Part shown: in pieces, positions 55,702-64,000 of the stretch
Numbering within the stretch: position 1 is the stretch's first letter
Layout of the letters: each line of letters opens with the position of its first letter
NCBI RefSeq assembly: GCF_004751985.1
Contig: NZ_CP038492.1
Span: 3,534,001 to 3,598,000 of the forward strand
Length of the DNA stretch: 64,000 nt
Origin: Rhodophyticola sp. CCM32
GTDB taxonomy: Bacteria > Pseudomonadota > Alphaproteobacteria > Rhodobacterales > Rhodobacteraceae
Direction: 5' to 3'
Translations under genes and position numbers: made by a program
Notes under the pieces: model-generated
Told to the model about the DNA's origin: nothing
Databases searched by the model: none
Seen by the model: the letters and a program-made list of their open reading frames with translations, nothing else

Positions 55702-56280
55702 TCAGGCGGGCTGAAAATCCAGACTTGCCCCGTTGATGCAATGCAGCAGCCGTCCCTCGATTGCCACCATATGGCCCAAATGGCTGCCACAGCGGCGGCA
55801 ATGCGCCTCGACAAAGGCCCGCGCTCCGTCTGCGCCCGGCATCGGGCTGATAATCACCTCGGTCTCATCCATACTGGCCTCCTCTTCTGACGGTTGCGGG
55901 CCGTTATCAATGCCGGTCAGTACTGCATTCTGTCTGGAATGCTCGAAAAAGACCCAGCCAATGGGCAGGATCACTTTCCAGTCGCTGTCATAAAGGGTCA
56001 GATCGCAGCCACGACAGCAATAAGTTCCGCTGCGGCTTTCTTCCCAAAGCGGGCTGGATCGTGGAATTTCGGTCTGGTTCAGCCGCAAGATGCGAAACTC
56101 CGGCTCGCTCAGACGATGCAGCCATTCAGGCAGGCTGCGGGTAACTTCATATTGGAAGTCTTCCGACCCTTCGATGGTTGGGCTGGCATTGGCATGGGTC
56201 GGTTCCGCCAGCAAACCGGCGGCAGAACTGATGGTGACTGCGGCCAGAAACTGGCGGCGGGGGATGTGCGTTGGCAGCAT
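55702..56280 (-). CDS. msrB: Tat-exported peptide-methionine (R)-S-oxide reductase
   Basis: Repairs methionine R-sulfoxide in proteins. The 192 residues begin with a likely Tat signal (RRQFLAAVTISSAAGLL, cleaved near THANA), which is unusual for MsrB and suggests a periplasmic location. The zinc cysteines are in CCRGC and CRRCGSHLGH, and the catalytic Cys is in LLHCINGASLDF. The gene stands alone, with its own terminator. Upstream 265 bases up to the acyltransferase gene hold no other gene. Confidence 0.9.
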   Translation of the reverse strand: MLPTHIPRRQFLAAVTISSAAGLLAEPTHANASPTIEGSEDFQYEVTRSLPEWLHRLSEPEFRILRLNQTEIPRSSPLWEESRSGTYCCRGCDLTLYDSDWKVILPIGWVFFEHSRQNAVLTGIDNGPQPSEEEASMDETEVIISPMPGADGARAFVEAHCRRCGSHLGHMVAIEGRLLHCINGASLDFQPA

Positions 56281-56545
56281 GGTGAATCTCCTGATTTTAC
56301 AGGGAAAGCCTAGCGCTGATACCTGCTAACAGCCCAACCAAGCCTGCGTGACGGATCGTGATGGAGAAATCGCTTTTTGGTGACATGCCCCGGGGCCTGA
56401 TACGGTCATTCCGCAGCGTTGATGCCGGTATTCTTGACCATAGGGAGGTGAGCGCGAACCATTGGGGAAACAGGTCTCCGGGGCGGCGTCGGATTTGTAC
56501 AGGGGCTGCATGGCACAGATTTGAAATGATGCCCTTCATCCCGCG

Positions 56546-57241
56546 CTATAACTGTGGCGCGGCATGCCCGACCCGGGCATCGCATTCTGCGCTGACGCCA
56601 TTCATGAACGCACCCAGATCATCGGCCAGCGCCTTGGCCTCGTCAGCTTGTAACCGGCGGGGAATGTCGCGTTCCCACTGCCGCCACATCAGACTGAGCT
56701 TTGTGAAAGGGGCCGGCCACATCAGCCGGTCCCAGCTTGACCAGCTCAAGTAGCGCCGTGCCGAGAAGGTAAACACAAAAACCGGTATTTGTGTTGCCCG
56801 CGCCCATTGAATCGGGGTCACCTTGGCCACCCGCGCCGGGCCTCTTGGCCCATCGGGCGAGATCCCGATCGAGATCCCGTTCTGCAACCCTTTGAGCACT
56901 TCACGGATCGCACCTGCCCCCAGCATTCCATGTTTCATCGGCATGGTTTCATAGCCGAAAGCGCGGTGAATCCAGCCCATCAGCCGCCCGGCACGGCTGT
57001 TCGAGGTCAGGCTGCGGCAGGGGGCCTGGGTCAGGTCGAACATCCAGGGTGTCAGCATCAGACGCTGATGCCAGCAGACAATCAGGACCGCGCCATGGGT
57101 CTCTATCGCCTGCGAGACCGCCGCCCATCCATCCTCATCACAGCGGGAACTGGCCCGCACGAACCGCATGTAAAGGCCGAACAGCCCGGCCACGGCGCGG
57201 TTTGCGGTCGGATGATCAGCGATGCGTTTGCGGAGGTTCAT
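56546..57241 (-). CDS. DUF374 lysophospholipid acyltransferase-like protein
   Basis: A 231-residue protein of the LpxL-like acyltransferase group (DUF374). Motifs: AVLIVCWHQRLMLTPWM (the H of HxxxxD-like site), TSNSRAGRLMGWIHRAFG, and ISIGISPDGPRGPARVAKV, the DUF374 hallmark. It may acylate Kdo/lipid A or another lipid; in several bacteria these proteins act on lipid A precursors. It is the third acyltransferase in the window. It is divergent from gnd, with a family A repeat between. Confidence 0.85.
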   Translation of the reverse strand: MNLRKRIADHPTANRAVAGLFGLYMRFVRASSRCDEDGWAAVSQAIETHGAVLIVCWHQRLMLTPWMFDLTQAPCRSLTSNSRAGRLMGWIHRAFGYETMPMKHGMLGAGAIREVLKGLQNGISIGISPDGPRGPARVAKVTPIQWARATQIPVFVFTFSARRYLSWSSWDRLMWPAPFTKLSLMWRQWERDIPRRLQADEAKALADDLGAFMNGVSAECDARVGHAAPQL

Positions 57242-57305
57242 ATGCCTTGGCGGATTTGATTTCGGAATGTGGTTGAAATGGGCGATTGTGCGGTGCGGGT
57301 CAATC

Positions 57306-57411
57306 CTATAGCGGTTTGCATTCGATCTTTATCGAAAACCGCTGCCTCTCCCCTTCGGCTCAAACGCGGTTTTCGATGGGGATGCCTCATATAAACGCAA
57401 AACGCTTTAAT
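57306..57411. repeat. Dispersed palindromic element, family A
   Basis: Ends CTATAGCGGTTTGC and GCAAAACGCTTTAAT. Perfect 12-bp stem ATCGAAAACCGC (57331-57342) with its complement (57366-57377) around the conserved TGCCTCTCCCCTTCGGCTCA segment. It lies between the DUF374 and gnd starts, so it may contain or bracket their promoters. Confidence 0.85.
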
Positions 57412-57505
57412 ATGCGGGTCCGACATGTGGGCGCTACATACTGGCGGCACGTTCATTCGCCGGTTAGGGTGCCCCGGAACCGGACAGGAAGAGTGGAGTG
57501 TCGAG

Positions 57506-58912
57506 ATGGCGGAACAGGCAGAAATCGGGCTGATTGGTCTGGGCACGATGGGGGCAAATCTGGCGCTGAACATCGCCGAAAAAGGCCACCGTATCGCCGT
57601 CTTCAACCGTACCTTTGCCCGCACCCAAGGCTTTCTGGCCGAGGCAGGCCCGCTTGCGGACCGGTTGCTCCCGTCTGAGACGCTGGAGGCGTTTGTCGCC
57701 AGCCTGAGCATGCCGCGCCGGATCATTCTGCTGGTGCCTGCGGGGCAGCCCGTCGATGATCAGATCGCGACCCTGAAACCGCTGCTTGATCCCGGTGATC
57801 TGATCATTGATGGCGGCAATTCCGACTGGCATGACACCAATCGCCGTGTGGCCTCTGCCGCACCGCTTCTGCATCTGGGTCTCGGAGTGTCCGGCGGGGC
57901 CGAAGGCGCACGCCATGGACCGTCGATGATGGCGGGCGGCGCGGCGGAGGCCTTTGCCATGGTCGCCCCGGTGCTGAAAGCCATTGCCGCCGATTTCGCA
58001 GGCAGCCCCTGTGTGGCCCATCTGGGGCCGGGGGGTGCGGGGCATTATGTGAAAATGGTCCATAACGGCATCGAATATGCCGATATGCAGATGATCGCCG
58101 AAATCTACGGGCTGATGCGCGACGGGCTGGGTATGGGGGCTGCTGATATGGCCCCGATCTTCGCGGGCTGGAATGAAGGCATATTGCAGTCTTACCTGGT
58201 CGAGATCACAGCGGACATCGCAGCCGCCACAGACCCGGAAACCAGCCGACCGATGCTGGATGTGATCGCCGATCGCGCAGGCCAGAAAGGCACAGGCCGA
58301 TGGACGGTGATGGATGCCCAGGAACGTGGTGCGCCGCTTTCTGCGGTCGAGGCGGCGGTGACCGCGCGCATCCTGTCCTCCCGTGCGGCGGATCGTGTTT
58401 CGGGCGAGGCGCTTTTCGGTTCCGGGCCATCGCCCCTGCCACGCGACGCGTTGAGCCAGACAATGATGGAAGGCGCGCTGATCGCCGGCAAGGTTCTGGC
58501 CTATGCGCAGGGGTTTGAATTGCTTGCCAAAGCCAGCGCCGAGGAAGACTGGGCCCTGCCGATGCCAAAGGTGGCCGAGATCTGGCGCGCGGGCTGTATT
58601 ATCCGGTCGGCCATGCTGGACGATATGGCGGCCGCCCTAGGTGAGGCTGCCGACCGCTCCCTGATCATGGCCCCCTATTTCGCGGGCCTTCTGATCGAGC
58701 ACCATGGGGCATTGCGCCAGACCGTCAGCCTGGCATCGGCCCATGGTATCGCGGTGCCAGCCTTATCCGCCGCATTGGGGTATTTCGACACGATGCGCAC
58801 CGCGCGGGGCACCGCCAACATGCTTCAGGCACAGCGTGACTTCTTTGGCCAGCACGGGTTTGAACGGCTGGACCAGCCGGGTCAGACCGGGTTGCACGGC
58901 CCCTGGGGGTAA
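57506..58912 (+). CDS. gnd: 6-phosphogluconate dehydrogenase, decarboxylating
   Basis: Oxidative pentose phosphate enzyme that makes ribulose 5-phosphate, CO2 and NADPH. The 468 residues have the N-terminal Rossmann motif IGLIGLGTMGANLALNIAEK, NRTFARTQG, the substrate and catalytic stretch GAGHYVKMVHNGIEYADMQM, and QKGTGRWTVMDAQERG. The start at 57506 follows GAGTGGAG. A longer reading from 57425 lacks conservation. It stands alone and is followed by a family B palindrome pair. It may make NADPH for biosynthesis, in a cell that uses few sugars (see the regulatory PTS). Confidence 0.96.
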   Translation: MAEQAEIGLIGLGTMGANLALNIAEKGHRIAVFNRTFARTQGFLAEAGPLADRLLPSETLEAFVASLSMPRRIILLVPAGQPVDDQIATLKPLLDPGDLIIDGGNSDWHDTNRRVASAAPLLHLGLGVSGGAEGARHGPSMMAGGAAEAFAMVAPVLKAIAADFAGSPCVAHLGPGGAGHYVKMVHNGIEYADMQMIAEIYGLMRDGLGMGAADMAPIFAGWNEGILQSYLVEITADIAAATDPETSRPMLDVIADRAGQKGTGRWTVMDAQERGAPLSAVEAAVTARILSSRAADRVSGEALFGSGPSPLPRDALSQTMMEGALIAGKVLAYAQGFELLAKASAEEDWALPMPKVAEIWRAGCIIRSAMLDDMAAALGEAADRSLIMAPYFAGLLIEHHGALRQTVSLASAHGIAVPALSAALGYFDTMRTARGTANMLQAQRDFFGQHGFERLDQPGQTGLHGPWG

Positions 58913-58954
58913 GTGTTTCGGATTATGCCCCGTAAGCCCATGGGTCGTAGGGAT

Positions 58955-58994
58955 GGAAAACTCCAGTTTTCCACGTGGAATTCTGGAGAATTCC
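58955..58994. repeat. Paired 18-nt palindromes (family B, copy 4)
   Basis: GGAAAACTCCAGTTTTCC (58955-58972; the four central bases are not self-complementary) and, four bases later, GGAATTCTGGAGAATTCC (58977-58994). It lies 42 bases after the gnd stop and 28 before the stop of the convergent small secreted gene. Confidence 0.85.
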
Positions 58995-59022
58995 GCCTCA
59001 GACCGCTATTATTGATAAAGGA

Positions 59023-59319
59023 TCAGTTGATCAGGCCTTCGCGCCGGAAAACCGCGTTGATCCGCTGGCGCAGGTAATTCCGCTGGATCTCGCCCCGGTT
59101 GCTTTGGTCCAGCAGGAAATAGATCTGGACGATACCCGCGCAGGACAAGGCCTGAACCGGAATGTCATGGTTCAGTCGCGGTAAGCGGGCCTCGACGGAT
59201 CTGATAAGCTGACCGGAGCATTCATGGGCCCCCTGTGCCTGGGCCGCCGGTACGCTTATCGGCAGGGCAAGGGCCAGGGCGGCGATCAGGGCAAGGGCGG
59301 TTCTGTGGGCATGTGACAT
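59023..59319 (-). CDS. Small secreted protein, function unknown
   Basis: A 98-residue precursor with a signal peptide (TALALIAALALALPISVPAA, cut near AQA-QG). The mature part has two cysteines (HECSGQ and LSCAG) and ends in a basic helix (YLRQRINAVFRREGLIN). It resembles the 84-residue gene at 55011 only in size and helical C-terminus. No family recognised. AAGGCC lies before the ATG. Converges with gnd. Confidence 0.72.
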   Translation of the reverse strand: MSHAHRTALALIAALALALPISVPAAQAQGAHECSGQLIRSVEARLPRLNHDIPVQALSCAGIVQIYFLLDQSNRGEIQRNYLRQRINAVFRREGLIN

Positions 59320-59547
59320 AAAAGGCCTTCGAGGCTCAGCGGCGTCTGATCAAGACATGAGGCGCGACGCAGGCATGGTCAACCCACGGCGCGTAACGCT
59401 TTCGCGTGATGCCGGTGTCGCCGGTTTGCCGGATCATCGCCTGCGGCACCTGTCCCGCCAAATTCGATGGGCGTGCATGGTCGGCCTGTGATCTGCCTCT
59501 TTGCGGCTTGCAATGATGCAGGCCCAGGGCTAAACGAGGCTCCGGTC

Positions 59548-59624
59548 TAGGGGTGTAGCTCAGTTGGTAGAGCATCGGATTCCAAATCCGACGGTCGGGG
59601 GTTCGAGTCCCTCCGCCCCTGCCA
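59548..59624 (+). tRNA. tRNA-Trp (anticodon CCA)
   Basis: 77 bases with acceptor arms AGGGGTG/CGCCCCT, the D arm GCTCAGTTGGTAGAGC, the anticodon stem-loop CGGATTCCAAATCCG with CCA as anticodon, the T arm GGGGGTTCGAGTCCCTC, discriminator G and an encoded CCA end. It lies before secE, its usual place in proteobacteria. Confidence 0.97.
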
Positions 59625-59660
59625 GACCTCAGGGCCAGACCCCAGGGCCAGACCTCAGGG
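59622..59660 (+). repeat. Three 13-bp tandem repeats starting at the tRNA CCA end
   Basis: CCAGACCTCAGGG, CCAGACCCCAGGG, CCAGACCTCAGGG in direct succession (59622-59634, 59635-59647, 59648-59660). The first copy begins with the CCA of the tRNA. Confidence 0.85.
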
Positions 59661-59759
59661 ATTGCCAGAAAAGCCGTATGGATTGCTGTCGCCCGGCTTG
59701 CGCGCCTCGCATGTGATGCGTATATGCCCCGCAATACCCGCGAAGGATCGGACAGAGCC

Positions 59760-59957
59760 ATGGCCATGACCAACCCGTTTCAGTTTCTCCAGCAGACCCG
59801 TGCCGAGATTGCCAAGGTTGTCTGGCCCGGTCGCCGCGAGGTGCTGCTGACCACCGTTATGGTGTTTATCATGGCGTTGCTGGCCGCGATCTTTTTCTTC
59901 GGTGTCGACCTGTTGATCCGCCTGGGCCTGGAGCAGATCCTGAACATGTTCGGCTAA
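59760..59957 (+). CDS. secE: Protein translocase subunit SecE
   Basis: Small essential subunit of the SecYEG channel, 65 residues. It has the typical N-terminal amphipathic helix (FQFLQQTRAEIAKVVWPGRR) and one membrane segment (TVMVFIMALLAAIFFFGVDL). Starts at 59760 (MAMTNPF) or 59766 (MTNPF) both fit; a longer reading from 59724 is not conserved. The TAA stop is formed by the first bases of a family A repeat. nusG follows after 292 bases, mostly taken up by that repeat. Confidence 0.95.
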   Translation: MAMTNPFQFLQQTRAEIAKVVWPGRREVLLTTVMVFIMALLAAIFFFGVDLLIRLGLEQILNMFG

Positions 59958-60048
59958 AGCGTTTCGACTTTATGTTGAAACGGCTTTCGCCTTTGGCTCA
60001 AACGCGAAAGCCGTTACACTGTCTCACTATAAAGTCGAAACGCTATAG
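59954..60048. repeat. Dispersed palindromic element, family A (most regular copy)
   Basis: 95 bases. Terminal inverted repeats CTAAAGCGTTTCGACTTTAT and ATAAAGTCGAAACGCTATAG match at 18 of 20. Internal perfect 12-bp stem AACGGCTTTCGC (59979-59990) with GCGAAAGCCGTT (60004-60015), loop CTTTGGCTCAAAC. Lies between secE and nusG, and overlaps the secE stop. Confidence 0.9.
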
Positions 60049-60249
60049 CAGGGAAATCGGGTCAGAAAACCTGCCCCGACCCCTTGATTTTCCAAGGCCC
60101 GGGCGGTAGGTCACACGCGACTTCCCCAATGATAGCGTGCGTCGATTCGTGATGCGCGCTGTTTTTTATTGATGGGGCGCGGATTAAGTCGTTGAGATGA
60201 TGGTAATTTTCCGGTTGCTGCGGGCGCCGGTGCGAGGGACGGGCAAGAC

Positions 60250-60783
60250 ATGGCGAAACGGTGGTATTCGATCAGCGTGCTGTCGAATTTCGAAAAGCGC
60301 ATTGCCGAGCAGATCAGAACTGCCGTGACGGAGAAAGGCCTCGAAGACGAGATCGAGGAAGTTCTGGTGCCCGAAGAGGATGTGATCGAGGTGCGTCGCG
60401 GCAAGAAAGTCACGGTGCCGCGCCGGTTCATGCCCGGCTATGTGCTGGTGCGGATGGAGCTGACCGACAGCGCCTATCACGCAATCAACTCGATCCCCCG
60501 GGTCACCGGGTTTCTGGGCCCGCAGGGCCGCCCGATGCCGATGCGCGATGATGAGGTGAATTCGATCCTCAACCGGGTTGAGGAAGGTGAAGCCTCGCCG
60601 CGCAACACCATCACCTTTGAAGTGGGTGAGAAGGTCAAGGTCAATGACGGCCCGTTCGAGGATTTCGATGGTATGGTCGAGGAAGTGGATGATGAGAACC
60701 AGCGCCTGAAGGTGATGGTCTCGATCTTTGGCCGGGCCACCCCGGTCGAATTGGAATATACGCAGGTCGCAAAGCAGATCTGA
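60250..60783 (+). CDS. nusG: Transcription elongation/antitermination factor NusG
   Basis: Binds RNA polymerase and links it to Rho or ribosomal S10. The 177 residues have the N-terminal domain (KRWYSISVLSNFEKRIAEQI, RFMPGYVLVRMELTDSAYHA) and the C-terminal KOW domain (FEVGEKVKVNDGPFEDFDG). Length and motifs are normal. It precedes rplK by 168 bases, and the 201 bases between the upstream repeat and the start must hold any separate promoter. Confidence 0.97.
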   Translation: MAKRWYSISVLSNFEKRIAEQIRTAVTEKGLEDEIEEVLVPEEDVIEVRRGKKVTVPRRFMPGYVLVRMELTDSAYHAINSIPRVTGFLGPQGRPMPMRDDEVNSILNRVEEGEASPRNTITFEVGEKVKVNDGPFEDFDGMVEEVDDENQRLKVMVSIFGRATPVELEYTQVAKQI

Positions 60784-60950
60784 GTTCAGGGAATGGTGGG
60801 CACCTGCCCATCTGATGGCGGCAACGCCAATCATCTGTGGGAGGCGAGGGCGCGCGCGTCTGAACCGGACCACGCGAAGCGACAGGGCCGGATCGCGTTC
60901 CGGTTCTCAGGGTGGGCGCTCTGCCTGCCGATGACAAAAGGAGAGGCCGG

Positions 60951-61403
60951 ATGGCCAAGAAACTTGCTGGAACGATGAAGCTCCAGATCCCGGCCGGTCA
61001 GGCCAACCCAAGCCCGCCTGTTGGCCCGGCTCTGGGTCAGCGCGGGATCAACATCATGGAGTTCTGCAAGGCGTTCAACGCCAAGACCCAGGAGATGGAA
61101 CAGGGCAGCCCCTGCCCGACAATCATTACCTATTATCAGGACAAATCCTTTGCGATGGAAATCAAGACGCCGCCTGCGTCTTATTATCTGAAGAAGGCCG
61201 CTGGCCTGAAACCCGTCGGCAAGCGCAACCGCCCGCGTGGCGCAGAGGCGCCCGGTCGTGAAACGGTGGCCTCGGTTACGGTGGCGCAGGTGCGCGAGAT
61301 CGCCGAAGCGAAGATGAAAGACCTCAGCGCCAATGACGTCGAGGCTGCCATGAAAATCATCGTTGGCTCCGCCAGCTCGATGGGTATCGAGGTAAAGGGG
61401 TAA
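60951..61403 (+). CDS. rplK: 50S ribosomal protein L11
   Basis: 150 residues of uL11, part of the GTPase-associated centre of the large subunit. Starts [20 protein letters not shown] and contains [29 protein letters not shown] precedes the ATG at 60951; a longer reading from 60912 is not conserved. rplA follows after 3 bases. Confidence 0.97.
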   Translation: MAKKLAGTMKLQIPAGQANPSPPVGPALGQRGINIMEFCKAFNAKTQEMEQGSPCPTIITYYQDKSFAMEIKTPPASYYLKKAAGLKPVGKRNRPRGAEAPGRETVASVTVAQVREIAEAKMKDLSANDVEAAMKIIVGSASSMGIEVKG

Positions 61404-61406
61404 ATC

Positions 61407-62105
61407 ATGGGTAAGCTTGGAAAACGAAGCACTGCGGCCCGTACGGCCTTTGCCGGCAAGACCGATCTGAGTGTTGAAGAGGCTGTTGATCTGATCAAGG
61501 CCAGCGCGACCGCGAAATTTGACGAGTCGGTCGAGATTGCGATGAACCTGGGTGTTGACCCGCGCCATGCCGACCAGATGGTGCGCGGCACGGTGACCCT
61601 GCCCAACGGCACCGGAAAATCGGTTCGTGTGGCCGTGTTCGCCCGTGGTCCGAAGGCCGAAGAGGCCACCGCGGCAGGCGCTGATATCGTAGGGGCCGAA
61701 GACCTGATGGAAACCGTTCAGGGCGGCACCATCGAGTTTGATCGCTGCATCGCCACGCCCGACATGATGCCCATCGTGGGCCGTCTGGGTAAGGTGCTGG
61801 GCCCGCGCAACCTGATGCCGAACCCGAAAGTGGGCACGGTGACCATGGATGTGAAAGAGGCCGTGGAAGCGGCCAAGGGTGGCCAGGTGCAGTTCAAGGC
61901 CGAGAAGGCCGGTGTCGTGCATGCGGGCATCGGCAAGGCGAGCTTTGATGCCGAGAAGCTTGCCGCGAATATCCGCGCTTTTGTGGATGCGGTCAGCAAG
62001 GCCAAACCTGCCGGGGCCAAAGGGTCCTATATGCAGAAAGTTTCGCTCAGCTCCACCATGGGGCCGGGTGTGACGGTCAGCGTGGAAAGCGCGACCGGCA
62101 ATTGA
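61407..62105 (+). CDS. rplA: 50S ribosomal protein L1
   Basis: 232 residues of uL1. Contains [40 protein letters not shown] and [20 protein letters not shown], the L1 signature. L1 in bacteria also represses its own operon by binding the leader mRNA. It starts 3 bases after rplK. Confidence 0.97.
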   Translation: MGKLGKRSTAARTAFAGKTDLSVEEAVDLIKASATAKFDESVEIAMNLGVDPRHADQMVRGTVTLPNGTGKSVRVAVFARGPKAEEATAAGADIVGAEDLMETVQGGTIEFDRCIATPDMMPIVGRLGKVLGPRNLMPNPKVGTVTMDVKEAVEAAKGGQVQFKAEKAGVVHAGIGKASFDAEKLAANIRAFVDAVSKAKPAGAKGSYMQKVSLSSTMGPGVTVSVESATGN

Positions 62106-62371
62106 GATTGCGGGCAGGCGCATTGCCTGCCTGACAGGATTTGCCCGGTTCGCCGGGTGAATGGCGGGGCCATCAATACGGCCCCGTTCTGTCCGAGACG
62201 GAGGGTGTGGCATCCGCCACATAATTCCTTCCTGAGATGGGACGCGAGAGACGATTTCCGGGGGCAACCTCGGGCGATCTGGCCTCGGGACCCTGACTTG
62301 GACCCGAAGTGGTTGGGGCAACCCAGCCAAATATGAGCCGGGAGGGAAACCTCCCAATTTGGAGTGAAACT
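62106..62371 (+). promoter_or_regulatory. Leader between rplA and rplJ, probable L10 autoregulatory site
   Basis: 266 bases without a gene. Several hairpins are possible, such as GGGGCC ATCAATAC GGCCCC (62166-62185) and GGGAGG GAAA CCTCCC (62340-62355), the latter just before the ribosome-binding site. In E. coli the L10-L12 complex binds such a leader and blocks rplJL translation. The role here is inferred from position. Confidence 0.5.
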
Positions 62372-62890
62372 GTGGATAGAGCCCAGAAAGAGAAAGTGGT
62401 CGAGGAACTCGGCCAGATCTTTGAAAGCTCTGGCGTCGTCGTGGTCTCGCACTACGAAGGCCTTACGGTTGCTGAGATGCAGGACCTGCGCGCGCAAATG
62501 CGTGAAGCGGGCGGGTCCGTGCGTGTCGCCAAGAACAGGCTCGCCAAGATCGCCCTTGAAGGAACGCCTGCCGCTGGCATCGCCGACCTGATGGCGGGGA
62601 TGACAGTTCTGTCCTTTTCCGAAGATCCTGTGGCTGCGGCCAAGGTCGCGGACGGGTACGCCAAAAGCAATGACAAGTTTGTCATTCTTGGCGGCACGAT
62701 GGGCGAGAACCTGTTGGATGCTGACGGTGTGAAGGCCGTTGCGAAAATGCCGTCGCGGGAGGAGCTTATCGCTTCGATCGTGGGCTGCATTGGCGCACCT
62801 GCCAGCAACATCGCCGGGGCCATTGGCGCACCTGCTTCGAATATCGCGAGCATTCTGTCTTCGATCGAAGAGAAGGCAGAGGCCGCGTAA
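62372..62890 (+). CDS. rplJ: 50S ribosomal protein L10
   Basis: 172 residues of uL10, which anchors L7/L12 on the large subunit. GTG at 62372 gives [20 protein letters not shown], the normal start; GGAG lies 7 bases upstream. Motifs [20 protein letters not shown] and [15 protein letters not shown] follow. A short direct repeat [20 protein letters not shown] near the C-terminus is in the L12-binding helix and looks like a local duplication. Confidence 0.96.
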   Translation: MDRAQKEKVVEELGQIFESSGVVVVSHYEGLTVAEMQDLRAQMREAGGSVRVAKNRLAKIALEGTPAAGIADLMAGMTVLSFSEDPVAAAKVADGYAKSNDKFVILGGTMGENLLDADGVKAVAKMPSREELIASIVGCIGAPASNIAGAIGAPASNIASILSSIEEKAEAA

Positions 62891-62965
62891 AGCAACTTTG
62901 AGACCTGTCGTAGGGCCTGGCCCTTGCGATGTTGGAACACAAACCTACATACGGAAACCGTTAAC

Positions 62966-63346
62966 ATGGCTGATCTGAAAAAACTGGCAGAAGAGATCGT
63001 GGGTCTGACCCTTCTCGAAGCCCAAGAACTGAAAACCATCCTGAAAGACGAATACGGCATCGAACCCGCCGCTGGTGGCGCGGTGATGATGGCCGGGCCT
63101 GCCGGCGATGCCGGTGGCGCGGCTGCGGAAGAGCAGACCGAATTCGACGTGATCCTGAAGGCCGCTGGTGCCTCCAAGATCAACGTGATCAAGGAAGTCC
63201 GCGCCCTGACCGGCCTGGGCCTGAAAGAAGCCAAAGAGCTGGTTGAAGCCGGCGGCAAGGCCGTCAAGGAAGGCGTCAGCAAGGATGAAGCAGAAGAGGT
63301 CAAGGGCAAGCTGGAAGCAGCTGGCGCCGAGGTCGAACTGAAGTAA
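62966..63346 (+). CDS. rplL: 50S ribosomal protein L7/L12
   Basis: 126 residues of bL12, the stalk protein that recruits translational GTPases. It has the N-terminal dimer domain ([20 protein letters not shown]), an Ala/Gly hinge, and the C-terminal domain with [23 protein letters not shown] at 62966; a longer reading from 62924 is not conserved. It follows rplJ by 75 bases and rpoB by 257 bases comes after it. Confidence 0.97.
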   Translation: MADLKKLAEEIVGLTLLEAQELKTILKDEYGIEPAAGGAVMMAGPAGDAGGAAAEEQTEFDVILKAAGASKINVIKEVRALTGLGLKEAKELVEAGGKAVKEGVSKDEAEEVKGKLEAAGAEVELK

Positions 63347-63603
63347 GTCCTGTGCCTGCCTGCGGGCAGGATGCAGATATCTGGCTGGATCCGGGCAATG
63401 CGCCCGGGTCCAGCCGACCCTGTCTTAGCGAGGGCCCGTTGGAAAGATGGGCGGGTCTTCCCTAAGGCGGTGTTCAATGGATCGGGAGCTTGCCGGTGGG
63501 ACGGTGGGCATGAATTGGTCCGAACCCGTTTGTTTCAGTGTGTGGCCGCGTCGGTGCCCCGACGGCGTGTGCGGCACGAGGAAACGGAAAGGTGTTTGAG
63601 AGC

Positions 63604-64000
63604 ATGGCTCAGACCTACACAGGCGCGAAACGTATTCGCAAATTCTATGGTAAAATCCGCGAAGTTCTGGAGATGCCGAACCTGATCGAGGTTCAGAAAT
63701 CTTCGTATGATCTGTTCCTGAAATCCGGCGATGAACCGCAGCCGCTGGATGGCGAAGGCATCAAAGGCGTGTTCCAGTCGGTGTTCCCGATCAAGGATTT
63801 CAATGAAACCGCCGTGCTGGAATTCGTGAAATACGAACTTGAGCATCCGAAATATGACGTCGAGGAATGCCAGCAGCGCGACATGACCTATGCGGCGCCG
63901 CTGAAGGTGACCCTGCGCCTGATCGTGTTTGATATCGACGAGGATACCGGCGCGAAATCGGTCAAGGACATCAAGGAGCAGGACGTGTTCATGGGCGACA
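63604..64000 (+). CDS. rpoB: RNA polymerase beta subunit, N-terminal part
   Basis: First 132 codons of the RNA polymerase beta subunit; the rest lies past the right edge. The ATG at 63604 is preceded by GGAAAGGTGTTTGAG. It reads [20 protein letters not shown], then [17 protein letters not shown] and [18 protein letters not shown], the typical N-terminus of alphaproteobacterial beta. It follows rplL in the normal rplKAJL-rpoBC order. Confidence 0.97.
   Translation, partial: MAQTYTGAKRIRKFYGKIREVLEMPNLIEVQKSSYDLFLKSGDEPQPLDGEGIKGVFQSVFPIKDFNETAVLEFVKYELEHPKYDVEECQQRDMTYAAPLKVTLRLIVFDIDEDTGAKSVKDIKEQDVFMGD

Noticed and set aside
59622..59660. CRISPR-like array
   Set aside because: Three 13-bp units with no spacers between them are a simple tandem repeat. 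No CRISPR array or cas gene is seen in the window.
60831..62357. 508-codon minus-strand frame across rplK and rplA
   Set aside because: Antisense shadow across two complete ribosomal protein genes.

Overview
The window is a contiguous piece of an alphaproteobacterial chromosome. Its gene content and local gene orders point to the Rhodobacterales (Rhodobacteraceae, Roseobacter/Rhodobacter type). The evidence includes methylsuccinyl-CoA dehydrogenase of the ethylmalonyl-CoA pathway, the pckA/chvI-chvG/hprK/rapZ/EIIA/HPr block, the rpoZ-rsh-DUF2062-pdxJ-LysE-acpS-lepB-rnc-era-DUF1491-recO series, a small ~100-nt SRP RNA, and a CtrA-like box. DNA is GC-rich throughout except in the IS element and in some intergenic repeats.

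Layout. 1-16.1 kb: dnaX (partial), an ankyrin-repeat protein, a small membrane protein, rsgA, the SRP RNA, an ABC transporter (binding protein, ATPase, permease), a CpdB-like phosphoesterase, nudC, a SRPBCC protein, a compact phospholipid operon (plsC-type acyltransferase, cdsA, a small membrane protein, a CDP-alcohol phosphatidyltransferase with unusual catalytic residues), an Excalibur-type secreted protein and ispH. 16.2-29.7 kb: a peroxiredoxin-like protein, a NYN-domain protein, folK, and a long rightward run from rpoZ to recO. The run is interrupted between rnc and era by a leftward thermonuclease gene that is itself split by an IS5/IS427-type element. 29.7-35 kb: mcd, a TauE/SafE permease with a frameshift, a secreted protein and pckA. 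35.3-41 kb: chvI-chvG, hprK, rapZ, EIIA, HPr, an acyltransferase. 41-48 kb: hbd, etfAB, a hemolysin III protein, a PduO-type corrinoid adenosyltransferase, small genes and an SDR. 48-54.9 kb: parC (frameshifted), a DUF898 protein, an M48 protease, a lipoprotein, tuf. 55-64 kb: Tat-exported msrB, a DUF374 acyltransferase, gnd, tRNA-Trp, secE-nusG-rplKA-rplJL and the start of rpoB.

How the genes fit together. Three themes stand out. (1) Envelope sensing and carbon control: ChvG/ChvI beside HprK, an EIIA-Man-type protein and HPr, with no sugar permease in sight, next to pckA. (2) Acetyl-CoA and C4/C5 acyl-CoA metabolism: mcd, hbd, etfAB and a B12 adenosyltransferase, all of which can serve the ethylmalonyl-CoA route. 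(3) Information processing: clamp loader, topoisomerase IV, (p)ppGpp synthetase/hydrolase, RNase III, Era, RsgA, SRP RNA, EF-Tu, SecE, NusG and ribosomal proteins.

The most unusual material is between the genes. At least six, probably eight or more, dispersed palindromic elements end in CTAAAGCG.../...CGCTATAG. Four of them share a conserved internal segment enclosed by arms that differ in sequence but mostly stay complementary. A second family of four paired 18-nt palindromes sits near gene 3' ends. Four genes, including the essential parC, each carry an apparent one-base loss in a G or C run. The shared pattern suggests sequence error more than four independent mutations.
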